In this document: positions 31,692 to 40,067 of the stretch, piece by piece
Layout: each line of letters opens with the position of its first letter
Numbering within the stretch: the stretch's first letter is position 1
Origin: SLRI01 sp964460465
GTDB lineage: Bacteria; Pseudomonadota; Alphaproteobacteria; Geminicoccales; Geminicoccaceae
Assembly: GCA_964460465.1 (NCBI GenBank)
Contig: CAYWSB010000004.1
Span: 15,439 to 79,438 of the forward strand
Direction of reading: 5' to 3'
DNA length: 64,000 nucleotides
Notes under the pieces: generated by a model
What the model was told of the DNA's origin: nothing
Databases searched by the model: none
The model's input: only the letters and a program-made list of their open reading frames with translations
Position numbers and translations under genes: made by a program

Positions 31692-32315
31692 TCAGCCGTT
31701 GCGCTGGAATGCCTTGCCCAGCGCCCGGCGCAGCGCGTCGAGCTGGATCTCCAGGCTGGCGTCGACCACGCCGAGCTCGCTCTCCAGGATGCAGCCGCCG
31801 CGCCGCAGCCGGCCGTCCGCGGCCACGTCGACGAAGGTCACGCCGGGATAGTCGGCGAGGATGTCATTGAGCTGGTGCTGCAGGGCTTCCACATGCTCGG
31901 GTGCCACGCGGATCGTGACCTGCTTCTGGTTGCGCATCACCTTGAGCGCGTTGTGCACCACCCGGCGCACCAGCGCCTGGTCGTCGATCTCGCCCAGCAC
32001 CTTCTCCGTCGCCTGCACGACCAGCTCGGCGACCTGCATCTCGACGTTCTCGAAGAAGCTGATCTTGCGGCTGATCGATTCCAGCATCTCCTCCGCCTCC
32101 TGGGCGGCGGCCTCGGCCCGGCCGTCGGCATAGCCGCGGGCCTTCTCGGCCTCGTAGGCGCGCATGGCCTCCGCCTCGATCTCGGCCGCGTGCTCGCGCG
32201 CCGCACGGACATAGGCATCGCCCTCGACCCAGGCGGCGTAGTCGGCCGCCCGGATCACCCGCCGCTCCGGCGGAAAGGTCGTGTCGCCATGCGTCAGTCG
32301 CAGTAGGCCCGCCAT
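31692..32315 (-). CDS. sctL: T3SS stator protein SctL (YscL/FliH family)
   Basis: This 207-residue protein has an Ala/Glu-rich helical N-terminal half (about 35-100, RAAREHAAEIEAEAMRAYEAEKARGYADGRAEA) and a C-terminal FliH-like domain (about 100-200, VVQATEKVLGEIDDQALVRRVVHNALKVM and CILESELGVVDASLEIQLDALRRAL). SctL links the ATPase to the SctQ pods. It overlaps sctK by 22 bases. The order sctI, then sctJ-K-L, is that of yscI-J-K-L. Confidence 0.95.
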   Translation of the reverse strand: MAGLLRLTHGDTTFPPERRVIRAADYAAWVEGDAYVRAAREHAAEIEAEAMRAYEAEKARGYADGRAEAAAQEAEEMLESISRKISFFENVEMQVAELVVQATEKVLGEIDDQALVRRVVHNALKVMRNQKQVTIRVAPEHVEALQHQLNDILADYPGVTFVDVAADGRLRRGGCILESELGVVDASLEIQLDALRRALGKAFQRNG

Positions 32316-32959
32316 GCCGCGTCACCCTCCTTGAGCACCTTGTCGAGCACCTGGCCCGCCAGGGCGGCGTCGGGCACCGCGGGCGGCTGCTCGGGAATGC
32401 CGGGCGGCGGCAGCTTCAGCCGCAGCCGGGCGGCGACGGCCGGCGGCTCGCCCGCCAGCCAATGGCCGAGACAGGCGAAGCCGCCGTGCTCGATGGCCGC
32501 CGGCTCGACCGGGCCCTGCGCGGTCTCGGGCGGGGCCAGAAAGGCCGCCCGCTTGACCGCGAAGAGATAGGCGTCGTCGCCGAGCCGCTGGCGCAGCTCC
32601 TGCACCGCACCGCGCGCGATCACCCTGGCGATCGCCCGGGCGTGGAGAAAGCAGCCGGCGAAGCGGGCGATCCGGGTGAGCTCGCCGGCGGGCAGAAGCG
32701 CCAGGCGCCGCCGGCGCGGCGCGAAGTCCCAGCAGCTCTCGCCCTCCAGACCCAGGCGCTCGAGCAGGTGGCGCGACAGCCGGCCGGCGAGCCGCGGTGC
32801 CGCCAGCAGCCGGCGCCACTGGCCGGCGTCGAGCCGGTCGGGCCAGAGGGCCGCCAGCCGCTCGGGGTCGGCATAGCCCGCCGGCTGCAGGTTGAAGCGC
32901 AGCACCGCCATGAGCAGCGCCCGGTCGGCCGCGAGCCCGGCCAGAGCGTCAGTCGGCAT
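32294..32959 (-). CDS. sctK: T3SS sorting-platform adaptor SctK (YscK family)
   Basis: This 221-residue soluble protein has the weakly conserved YscK pattern: FNLQPAGYADPERLAALWP near the N-terminus, a central helical region (LTRIARFAGCFLHARAIARVI, about 93-113) and a C-terminal half with HGGFACLGHWL. SctK connects the SctD ring to SctQ. Placement between sctJ and sctL is diagnostic. The start overlaps the sctJ stop region by 11 bases. Confidence 0.88.
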   Translation of the reverse strand: MPTDALAGLAADRALLMAVLRFNLQPAGYADPERLAALWPDRLDAGQWRRLLAAPRLAGRLSRHLLERLGLEGESCWDFAPRRRRLALLPAGELTRIARFAGCFLHARAIARVIARGAVQELRQRLGDDAYLFAVKRAAFLAPPETAQGPVEPAAIEHGGFACLGHWLAGEPPAVAARLRLKLPPPGIPEQPPAVPDAALAGQVLDKVLKEGDAAWRAYCD

Positions 32960-33746
32960 CGCCGACGGCGGCCGCTGTTCCCACCGGGCCGCGCGAGCGT
33001 CGCCACCACAGCCAGAAGAGGGCGGCGTTGCCGGCCAGCGACAGGAGGGCGAGCCCGCCGAGGCCGCTGATGATCATCCAGAACTCGCTCAGGCTGCCGG
33101 GGTGGATGTAGAGGCTGGCCGCGCGCACATAGCCCTCGCGGCTGTCCGGCACCGTGCCGGGGTCGACCGGCACCATCACCAGCTCGACATTCTCGTAGGA
33201 CAGGCCCTCGATGCTCTTCTCCACCAGCCGCTTGATCTCGGGGCCGAGCATCTCCAGCGGCGCGTTCTGCCGATGGCGGATGAAGATCGCGGCCGAGGAC
33301 GGCCGGGCGTTGGCGTTGGAGAGGGAATCGGTCGGCAGGACGACGTGCACCCGGGCGGAGAGCACGCCGTCGATCTCCGAGATCGTGGTCGAGAGCTCCT
33401 GGCTCAGCGCGTAGACGAAGCGCACCCGCTCCTCGAGCGGCGAGGAGATCAGCCCCTCGCGCTTGAAGACGTCGCCGATGCTGTTGAAGGTGGTCCGTGG
33501 GAAGCCGTTGCGGGTCAACAGCTCGACCGCCTCGGCGAACTGGTTGCGATCGACCGTCAGCTTCAAGAGCCCGTCGCCGATCGGCTGCTTCTCGGCGACG
33601 ATGCCGGCCCGCATCAGGAGGGCCAGCATCTCGTTGGCCTCGGCCTCGCCGAGATTGCTGTAGAGGTCGGCCTTGCCGCAGCCGACGAGCAGGACGAGCA
33701 GCGCCAGCATCGACAGCCGCAGCCGCGACACCAACCACGCCGCCAT
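32949..33746 (-). CDS. sctJ: T3SS inner-ring lipoprotein SctJ (YscJ/PrgK family)
   Basis: This 265-residue lipoprotein has a signal peptide with lipobox LVGC (Cys23), ring-building domains (about 25-85 and 105-200, including LYSNLGEAEANEMLALL, FPRTTFNSIGDVFKREGLISSPLEERVRF, SARVHVVLPT and SAAIFIRHR) and a C-terminal membrane anchor (about 222-248, IISGLGGLALLSLAGNAALFWLWW). It forms the inner-membrane ring with SctD. It follows sctI by 34 bases. Confidence 0.97.
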   Translation of the reverse strand: MAAWLVSRLRLSMLALLVLLVGCGKADLYSNLGEAEANEMLALLMRAGIVAEKQPIGDGLLKLTVDRNQFAEAVELLTRNGFPRTTFNSIGDVFKREGLISSPLEERVRFVYALSQELSTTISEIDGVLSARVHVVLPTDSLSNANARPSSAAIFIRHRQNAPLEMLGPEIKRLVEKSIEGLSYENVELVMVPVDPGTVPDSREGYVRAASLYIHPGSLSEFWMIISGLGGLALLSLAGNAALFWLWWRRSRGPVGTAAAVGDAD

Positions 33747-33780
33747 CAGCCGGCCGCCATCGGCGGCAGCCCCGGCCGCA

Positions 33781-34209
33781 TCACTGGCCCTTCAGGAGGG
33801 TGTCGAGGTTCTGGGTCGACTTGCCGGCCAGCTTGCCCAGCACCTCCTGCTGCAGCGACAGCCGGGTGATGTCGACGAACATCTCCATCATGTCGCGCAT
33901 CCGCGTCTCGGGCGCCGGGTCGCTCTGCAGTTGCGTGTCGATCCGCTGCATCGTCTCCTGGTAGCCGGTGCGCATCTGGTCGACGCTGGCGAGAATGCGG
34001 TCGCCGAGCGAGGCCGGGTTGTCGACCACGGTCGGGCTGGGCGACGCCTGCGGCGCGGCGAAGGCCGGATCGAGGGCGCGCGGCGCCTCGAGCAGCGCCA
34101 GCTCGAACCGGGCCTGGTCGGTGGCCGTCGGTGCCGTCGACGGCATCGCCACACTGGCGATGTCGTCCGTGCGCAGGTTCGAGAACGCTGCAATTCCCGA
34201 TTCGATCAT
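33781..34209 (-). CDS. sctI: T3SS inner rod protein SctI (YscI family)
   Basis: This 142-residue protein has a variable N-terminal half and a conserved helical C-terminus typical of inner rods (about 65-142: LGDRILASVDQMRTGYQETM, then MRDMMEMFVDITRLSLQQEV and LGKLAGKSTQNLDTLLKGQ). The last helix with Gln near the end is the family hallmark. ATG 34209 is the natural start. The 274 bases to the divergent STAS gene (34210-34483) hold only a weak, imperfect relative of the T3SS box near 34387. Confidence 0.93.
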   Translation of the reverse strand: MIESGIAAFSNLRTDDIASVAMPSTAPTATDQARFELALLEAPRALDPAFAAPQASPSPTVVDNPASLGDRILASVDQMRTGYQETMQRIDTQLQSDPAPETRMRDMMEMFVDITRLSLQQEVLGKLAGKSTQNLDTLLKGQ

Positions 34210-34483
34210 CGCCTGACCTCTCGACGCTTGAGCCGGCCGCAGCGCGCAGCTGAACCGGCCGTCCGCAGCATACTCCGCGCCGCCCGGCCGTTCAATCGTC
34301 GGCTGCCGGCGCCGGCGGGCGGCCGGCTGCACGGTCCTGCCGCGCGGGACGCCCCGAGCTGCCCCGGCGCTGCCTGCCGCCGGTCGGCGCGCTTCAGTCA
34401 TCAGCCGAACTGTGCTATCCGGCAGCCTTCTGGAGAGTGCCGCTCGACCGTGCCGGTGGCGCCGGGCATGCGCAGGGGGACTG

Positions 34484-34804
34484 ATGACGCAGGGCGACTG
34501 CAGCGTGTTCAAGGTCGAGGGCAAGATCGACGCCATCGTCTCGAAGGCGCTGGAGAACGAGCTGCTGGCCCGACTCGACCAGGCACCCCTGGTCCTCATC
34601 ATCGACTTCAGCGCCTGCACCTACATGAGCAGCGCCGGCCTGCGCGCCGTGCTGATCGCCGCCAAGGCCGCCCAGCAGCACGACAAGCGGGTGGTCATCT
34701 GCGGCATGAACTCGATCCTGAGCAACATCTTCAAGGTTTCCGGCTTCGACCGGATCCTCGCGATCGAGCCCGACCTCGCGGCAGCGCAGGGCAAGCACTG
34801 CTGA
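34484..34804 (+). CDS. STAS-domain anti-anti-sigma-factor-like protein
   Basis: This 106-residue single STAS domain has the conserved strand-loop VLIIDFSACTYMSSAGLRAVL (about 37-57) with Ser49/Ser50 at the usual phosphorylation site, and KRVVICGMNSILSNIFKVSGF. Such proteins are switched by a kinase/phosphatase pair. In Bordetella the BtrU-BtrV-BtrW partner switch controls T3SS output, so a similar role is possible here. No kinase or phosphatase partner is in the window. ATG 34484 has AGGGGGA upstream. It lies between sctI and effector-chaperone genes. Confidence 0.88.
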   Translation: MTQGDCSVFKVEGKIDAIVSKALENELLARLDQAPLVLIIDFSACTYMSSAGLRAVLIAAKAAQQHDKRVVICGMNSILSNIFKVSGFDRILAIEPDLAAAQGKHC

Positions 34805-34823
34805 GCCGGCCGGCGGCGTCGGG

Positions 34824-35381
34824 CTAGGCGAGCTCCGCCCGGATCTGTGCCAGGCTCGCCAGGATGCGATCGCCGCTGGCGACCATGAACGCCGTGCCGG
34901 CGGCGAGGTCGGCGTTCACCGAGAACGGGACGTTGCTCGCCGCCACCAGGGTCGAGCCGTCGTCCCGGGTCTCGACGATCGTGTTGCCGTCGCCCTTGAC
35001 CGTGACGTTGACGACCTGCCCGTCGGACCGCTCGACCGTGACCGAGGTCACCCCGGGTGCGGGCTCGCCGGCCGGTGGCAGGATGCGCTCCGCCAGGCTC
35101 TCCAGCCGTCCCTCGAGCCGTTCCAGCCGCGCGTCGAGGGACTCCCGCAAACGCTCGAGCGTCTCCAGGATGCGCTCGCCTTGGGTCGTCGCCCGCTGGA
35201 TGGCGCCCGACAGCCACTCGTCGTCAATGCTGGGCGGTTGCAGCTCGGCGGGCCAGCCCGACGCCAGACGTCGCTCGAAGGCGGACTGCTGGAGTGCCGT
35301 CGGCGTCGCTGCGCGCGCGAAGGCCGGCAGCGCGTCGAGCGTCGGCAGCTGGGCTTGCGGCAGTCGCGCGAGGTCGATCAT
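34824..35381 (-). CDS. Unknown T3SS-linked protein with coiled coil and rod-like C-terminus
   Basis: This 185-residue protein has a flexible N-terminus, a coiled coil (about residues 65-100, ERILETLERLRESLDARLER then LEGRLESLAERI), a beta-rich middle (about 110-160, TSVTVERSDGQVVNVTVKGD) and an ending GDRILASLAQIRAELA. The ending resembles GDRILASVDQMRTGYQ in the inner rod SctI encoded 0.6 kb away. There is no signal peptide, so it could be a secreted T3SS component. ATG 35381 is the first reasonable start. T3SS box F lies 107 bases upstream. Confidence 0.65.
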   Translation of the reverse strand: MIDLARLPQAQLPTLDALPAFARAATPTALQQSAFERRLASGWPAELQPPSIDDEWLSGAIQRATTQGERILETLERLRESLDARLERLEGRLESLAERILPPAGEPAPGVTSVTVERSDGQVVNVTVKGDGNTIVETRDDGSTLVAASNVPFSVNADLAAGTAFMVASGDRILASLAQIRAELA

Positions 35382-35483
35382 CGTCTGGCGTCCGAACTGG
35401 CCGAGGTGAGCGCCGGGCCCGGTCCGGCGGGCGGGTCGAGGCACGAGCCCCCGCGGCATCCGAGCAACACCGAGAACTACCCG

Positions 35484-35512
35484 CAAATGCCCGAGCGCAC
35501 AAGCAGCTCGTC
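35484..35512. promoter_or_regulatory. T3SS box F between the rod-like protein and the chaperone pair
   Basis: Positions 35488-35505 read TGCCCGAGCGCACAAGCA on the plus strand. Read on the minus strand the copy is followed by CATTTG (35489-35484) at the -10 position with a weak GACGAG at -35, facing the 185-residue gene. The plus-strand direction faces the chaperone gene at 35638 but lacks good hexamers. Confidence 0.5.
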
Positions 35513-35637
35513 GTGCCGGCGCGACGCCGAGCGGAGCCCGGCTCGCCCCCATGGCTCCCTATGGACCAGGCATTTAGCCTGCGGTAGAAGCATGGCGTCA
35601 GCAGGCGAATCAGCGATCAGGTGGGCGGAGGGCGACG

Positions 35638-36090
35638 GTGGCGACGCGACAACAGGTCGAGGCGGCGATCGCGGCGTTCGCGACGGCGGCGCGCATCAAC
35701 GGGCTCGCGCTCGACGAGCAGGATTCCTGCAGCGTGATGATCCAGGAGCGCGTCCAGGTCGATCTCATCTTCGACGAGGCGGCCGGTCGGCTGGTGCTCG
35801 AATCCACCCTCGGGGTCCTGCCGCCGAGCGGGCGCACGGCCATGCTGCTCGAGCTCGCCCGTGGCAACCGGCTGGGGGCGGCGACGCGCGGCGGCACGCT
35901 GGCGATCGGCCCCGACGACGAGATCGTCCTCATGCGCGAGCTGCCGCATGTCGAGCTCGACTACCCGCTGCTGGAGAAGGCCCTGGTCGAGCAGATCGAG
36001 ACCGCCGACCGCTTCAAGGAAGCGGTCGATGCCGGCGCAGCCCAGAGCGGCGTCATGTCCGGCATGCTCGACCCGACGAGGATGGCCTGA
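35638..36090 (+). CDS. Class I (CesT-type) chaperone, first of a pair
   Basis: This 150-residue protein (GTG start) has the chaperone pattern: VEAAIAAFATAARINGLALDEQDSCSVMI, VQVDLIFDEAAGRLVLESTL, a helix TAMLLELARGNRLG, LAIGPDDEIVLMRELPHVELDYPLLEKALVEQIETADRF and a flexible Met/Gly-rich tail. The next gene is a second chaperone of similar layout, 3 bases away, and then a large effector. The pair may act as a heterodimer, as SycN-YscB does in Yersinia. Confidence 0.85.
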   Translation: MATRQQVEAAIAAFATAARINGLALDEQDSCSVMIQERVQVDLIFDEAAGRLVLESTLGVLPPSGRTAMLLELARGNRLGAATRGGTLAIGPDDEIVLMRELPHVELDYPLLEKALVEQIETADRFKEAVDAGAAQSGVMSGMLDPTRMA

Positions 36091-36093
36091 GCC

Positions 36094-36531
36094 ATGGCGG
36101 TGGACCCCCGTCAGCATCTCAACGCGCTGCTCAACGACCTCGGCCTCCAGCTCGGCCTCGCGGGCCTCGGTCTCGACGAGGACGACCGCTGCAGCTTCGC
36201 CGTCAGCCCGGTTCAGGCGGTCGACCTGTTCCTCGACGAGGAGCGCAAGAGCGTGCTGCTCGCCACCATCGCCGGCCCGTTGCCGGAGGCAGGAAGGGGC
36301 CAGATCCTCACCGACATCATGCAGGCCAATCACGCCTGGCGCGGGACCGAAGGCGCCACCCTGGCGGTGGGACCCGAGGACGACGTCTTGCTGCACCGCG
36401 AGCTGCCGCTCGAGGAGGCGCTGGGCCTCGAGCGTTTCTACGAGCATCTGCAGAGCTTCGTCGGCGTCGCCGACGCCTGGCACGACTATCTGGAACGCCG
36501 CCGGCAGGCGGACGCCGACACCCCTGGCTGA
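36094..36531 (+). CDS. Class I (CesT-type) chaperone, second of a pair
   Basis: This 145-residue protein has LNALLNDLGLQLGLAGLGLDEDDRCSF, VQAVDLFLDEERKSVLLATIAGPLPEA, QILTDIMQANHAW, LAVGPEDDVLLHRELPLEEALGLERFYEHLQSFVGVADAW, the same order of helices and strands as the gene before it. It starts 3 bases after that gene and ends 60 bases before the 729-residue effector. It shares the LxLDExDxCS and PDDEI/PEDDV blocks with its neighbour, so the two arose by duplication. Confidence 0.85.
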   Translation: MAVDPRQHLNALLNDLGLQLGLAGLGLDEDDRCSFAVSPVQAVDLFLDEERKSVLLATIAGPLPEAGRGQILTDIMQANHAWRGTEGATLAVGPEDDVLLHRELPLEEALGLERFYEHLQSFVGVADAWHDYLERRRQADADTPG

Positions 36532-36591
36532 CCGTCGAGGCGGCCGCCGTGCCGCGCCGATCTCGATCTAGAGGGCAACAGGAGACCACCG

Positions 36592-38781
36592 ATGGACCCG
36601 ACGCTCGGCATCAACCGCGGCAGCATCGTCCTCGATCAACCCGTCCAGCAGGACGCGCCCAAGCAGAAGCCGCCGCCGCCCCAGCTCTCCCGCGTGGAGA
36701 CGATGGTCGCCAAGGTGAAGAAGGAGATCCGCGAGGAGTTCGGGCAGGCGGCGCTGAAGAGCGCCGAAAAGAACCTGAAGGGCAAGTCGTTCGCCACGCC
36801 GCAACTGGCGCTGACCGCGCTCAAGAGCGAGGCCAGAGCCATCCGCGACATGTCCTACGGGCTGCGCGGCATGACCGACCAGCGCTACCAGCTGGGCCAG
36901 CTCGGCCGCGACAGCTACGCCAAGGGCGACAAGTTCGGCGAGCGCTTCAATGTCCACAAGGAGAAGGACGTCGGCCGCGATCCCGGCATCCTCGGCAAGA
37001 AGGCGTGGTCCGACAAGGACACCGCCAAGCTGAACAACCCGCAGCACCGCTTCTGCACGCAGAGCAACCAGTTCATCGACAAGATGCTGCGCGGCCATTC
37101 GGTCGACAAGAGCGCCGGCTTCCGCCATGTCGCCATGGACATTCTGCAGAAGAACTCGGAGCTGGGCGACGCCTACATCAAGTTTCTCGGCGACAACAAC
37201 AAGACCAGGCATATCGGCTCGGCCCGCGAGTTCATCGCCCAGTCGCCGCTCGCCGGCAAATTCTACGCGGCGATGAAGGAACACCCCGGCACCGGCCCCA
37301 TGATCAAGGAGCACGTGCAGGAATCCAACGAGAAGTTCGCGAAGCTGCACCAGGTCAAGGGCGACTACAAGGAACGCGACCTCAACATCTTCGGCCGGGT
37401 GCGGCTGCCCTTCGCCATGATCCAGGCGAAGCTGGTCAAGCCTGACGCGGGGCCGCTGGGCAAGCTCTGGGGCAACATCAAGGCCGGCCTGCAATACGTC
37501 TTCGGCGCCGAGTCGAAAAAGAGCGCCAACGAGGGCATGGTCCGCGAGGCGGTCGCCAACGACCTGATGCGCGCCATGGGCGAGGTCACCGGCGACAAGA
37601 CCTACGTCACCCAGAAGCTGAAGCTCGTGCAGAGCGAGTACTCGAACGGCACACCCAAGCTGATGCTGGACAGCACCTTCATCGGCAAGAGCCAGACCGA
37701 GAAGGCGATTCCCGGCCTGCAGCTGCCCGAGGGCTCGAGGTTCGAGACCTTCGAGGGCCAGATCGTCGACGGCTATCTGGTCGACCGGCAATACGTGCCG
37801 CCGTCCGGCGACGATCCCGGCGGCTTCAAGCCCATCACCGAGGGTGTGAAGACCGACAAGAGCGGCAAGCCGCGCACCCGCCCGGACATGCCGCCCTCCG
37901 GCCCGCCCTTCAAGGAAGGCTCGTCGGTCGAGAATCTCGGCCGCACCAAGATCAAGATGCTGCTGCTCGGCGATCGCGACGCGCTCGGCAGCCTCGGTGC
38001 CAACAAGGGCCATGTCGGCAACCACATGGCGATGATCGACCCGGGCCACTCCTTCGAGAGCAACCGGATGGTGCAGCACACCGTCAAGAGCGATTTCTCG
38101 TTCGATCAGCCGCGGAAGATGGGCGCCGAGAAGATGCCGGGCTACGCCGACATCGGCTACAAGAACTTCTCGATCTTCGACAAGGCGCCGCTCTCGGAGA
38201 AAATGAAGGGCGTCAAAGACATCCAGGACCTGGCCAAGACCGGCCGCGACGTCGCCATCTTCGAGCAGTACGAGGATCAGTTCGGCGCCGACAAGGGCCA
38301 GCTCGACTTCAGCGAGTCGCTCGGCCAGTGGAAATCCCAGTATGTCGAGCGGCGCGACAAGATCCTCGACGTTTTCGCCTCGCGCCTCGAGGTCTACGAC
38401 TTCCAGCTCTCCGGCACGCCGCAGGAGCAGGAGAAGCGGGTCGACCAGACCTTCGACCTCATGGACAATCTCGAGAAGCTGACCTCGGTGGCGACCACCA
38501 CATCGCCGAACGGCCTGGTCGAGTTGGCCCGACCCCGGGTGACCGAGCGGGTGGAGTGGAGTGTGGTGCAGAACGGCGACAACAGCCTGACCTTCTCCGC
38601 TCCATCGGGCAACGGCGCCGCCGACCGCCTCAAGGCGTTCCTCGGCGACGAGCAGTTCGCCGTCCTGGTGACGAACCAGGGCGGCCAGCTCTCGATCACC
38701 GTGCAGCCGAACCAGCTCGACGGGTTCACCGGTGTCTTCAGCGACCAGCGCGTCTTCCAGGCGGTCAAGGACCGCGGCTGA
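36592..38781 (+). CDS. Large T3SS effector with kinase-like motifs
   Basis: This 729-residue protein begins with a disordered export-type N-terminus (1-40), then a helical region (40-300) and a central domain with GRTKIKMLLLGDRDALGSLG (450-469; D461, D463), N471 and MAMIDPGHSFE (479-489; D483). A GDRD-x-x-N loop followed by IDxGxxF is the catalytic-loop and metal-site order of PI3/4-kinase-like or actin-fragmin-type kinases. A helix SANEGMVREAVANDLMRAMG (311-330) and strands around K343-K356 would be the N-lobe. The C-terminal 200 residues are unassigned. It follows two chaperone genes. Kinase function is an inference. ATG 36592 has an ACAGGAGA site. Confidence 0.7.
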   Translation: MDPTLGINRGSIVLDQPVQQDAPKQKPPPPQLSRVETMVAKVKKEIREEFGQAALKSAEKNLKGKSFATPQLALTALKSEARAIRDMSYGLRGMTDQRYQLGQLGRDSYAKGDKFGERFNVHKEKDVGRDPGILGKKAWSDKDTAKLNNPQHRFCTQSNQFIDKMLRGHSVDKSAGFRHVAMDILQKNSELGDAYIKFLGDNNKTRHIGSAREFIAQSPLAGKFYAAMKEHPGTGPMIKEHVQESNEKFAKLHQVKGDYKERDLNIFGRVRLPFAMIQAKLVKPDAGPLGKLWGNIKAGLQYVFGAESKKSANEGMVREAVANDLMRAMGEVTGDKTYVTQKLKLVQSEYSNGTPKLMLDSTFIGKSQTEKAIPGLQLPEGSRFETFEGQIVDGYLVDRQYVPPSGDDPGGFKPITEGVKTDKSGKPRTRPDMPPSGPPFKEGSSVENLGRTKIKMLLLGDRDALGSLGANKGHVGNHMAMIDPGHSFESNRMVQHTVKSDFSFDQPRKMGAEKMPGYADIGYKNFSIFDKAPLSEKMKGVKDIQDLAKTGRDVAIFEQYEDQFGADKGQLDFSESLGQWKSQYVERRDKILDVFASRLEVYDFQLSGTPQEQEKRVDQTFDLMDNLEKLTSVATTTSPNGLVELARPRVTERVEWSVVQNGDNSLTFSAPSGNGAADRLKAFLGDEQFAVLVTNQGGQLSITVQPNQLDGFTGVFSDQRVFQAVKDRG

Positions 38782-38807
38782 CGGCCCGCAAAGCGGCGCT
38801 CGCCCTA

Positions 38808-39926
<1,119 letters not shown>

Positions 39927-40067
39927 TGCCGCTCTCCTGCTGGGCTTGGCCGCGCCGCAGCCTAGCCCGCTCGTCGGCAGCGCCAAAACGAATTCGCGCG
40001 CCCTGTCGCGTGGCCTTGCCGGCCAGCGACCCGCGCGCCTAGAACCGGCCGAGCAGGGGAGAAGCGC

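Noticed and set aside
34384..34402. A seventh T3SS box near the STAS gene (GCGCTTCAGTCAT)
   Set aside because: Only one half-site matches, with an inserted base and no good hexamers around it.
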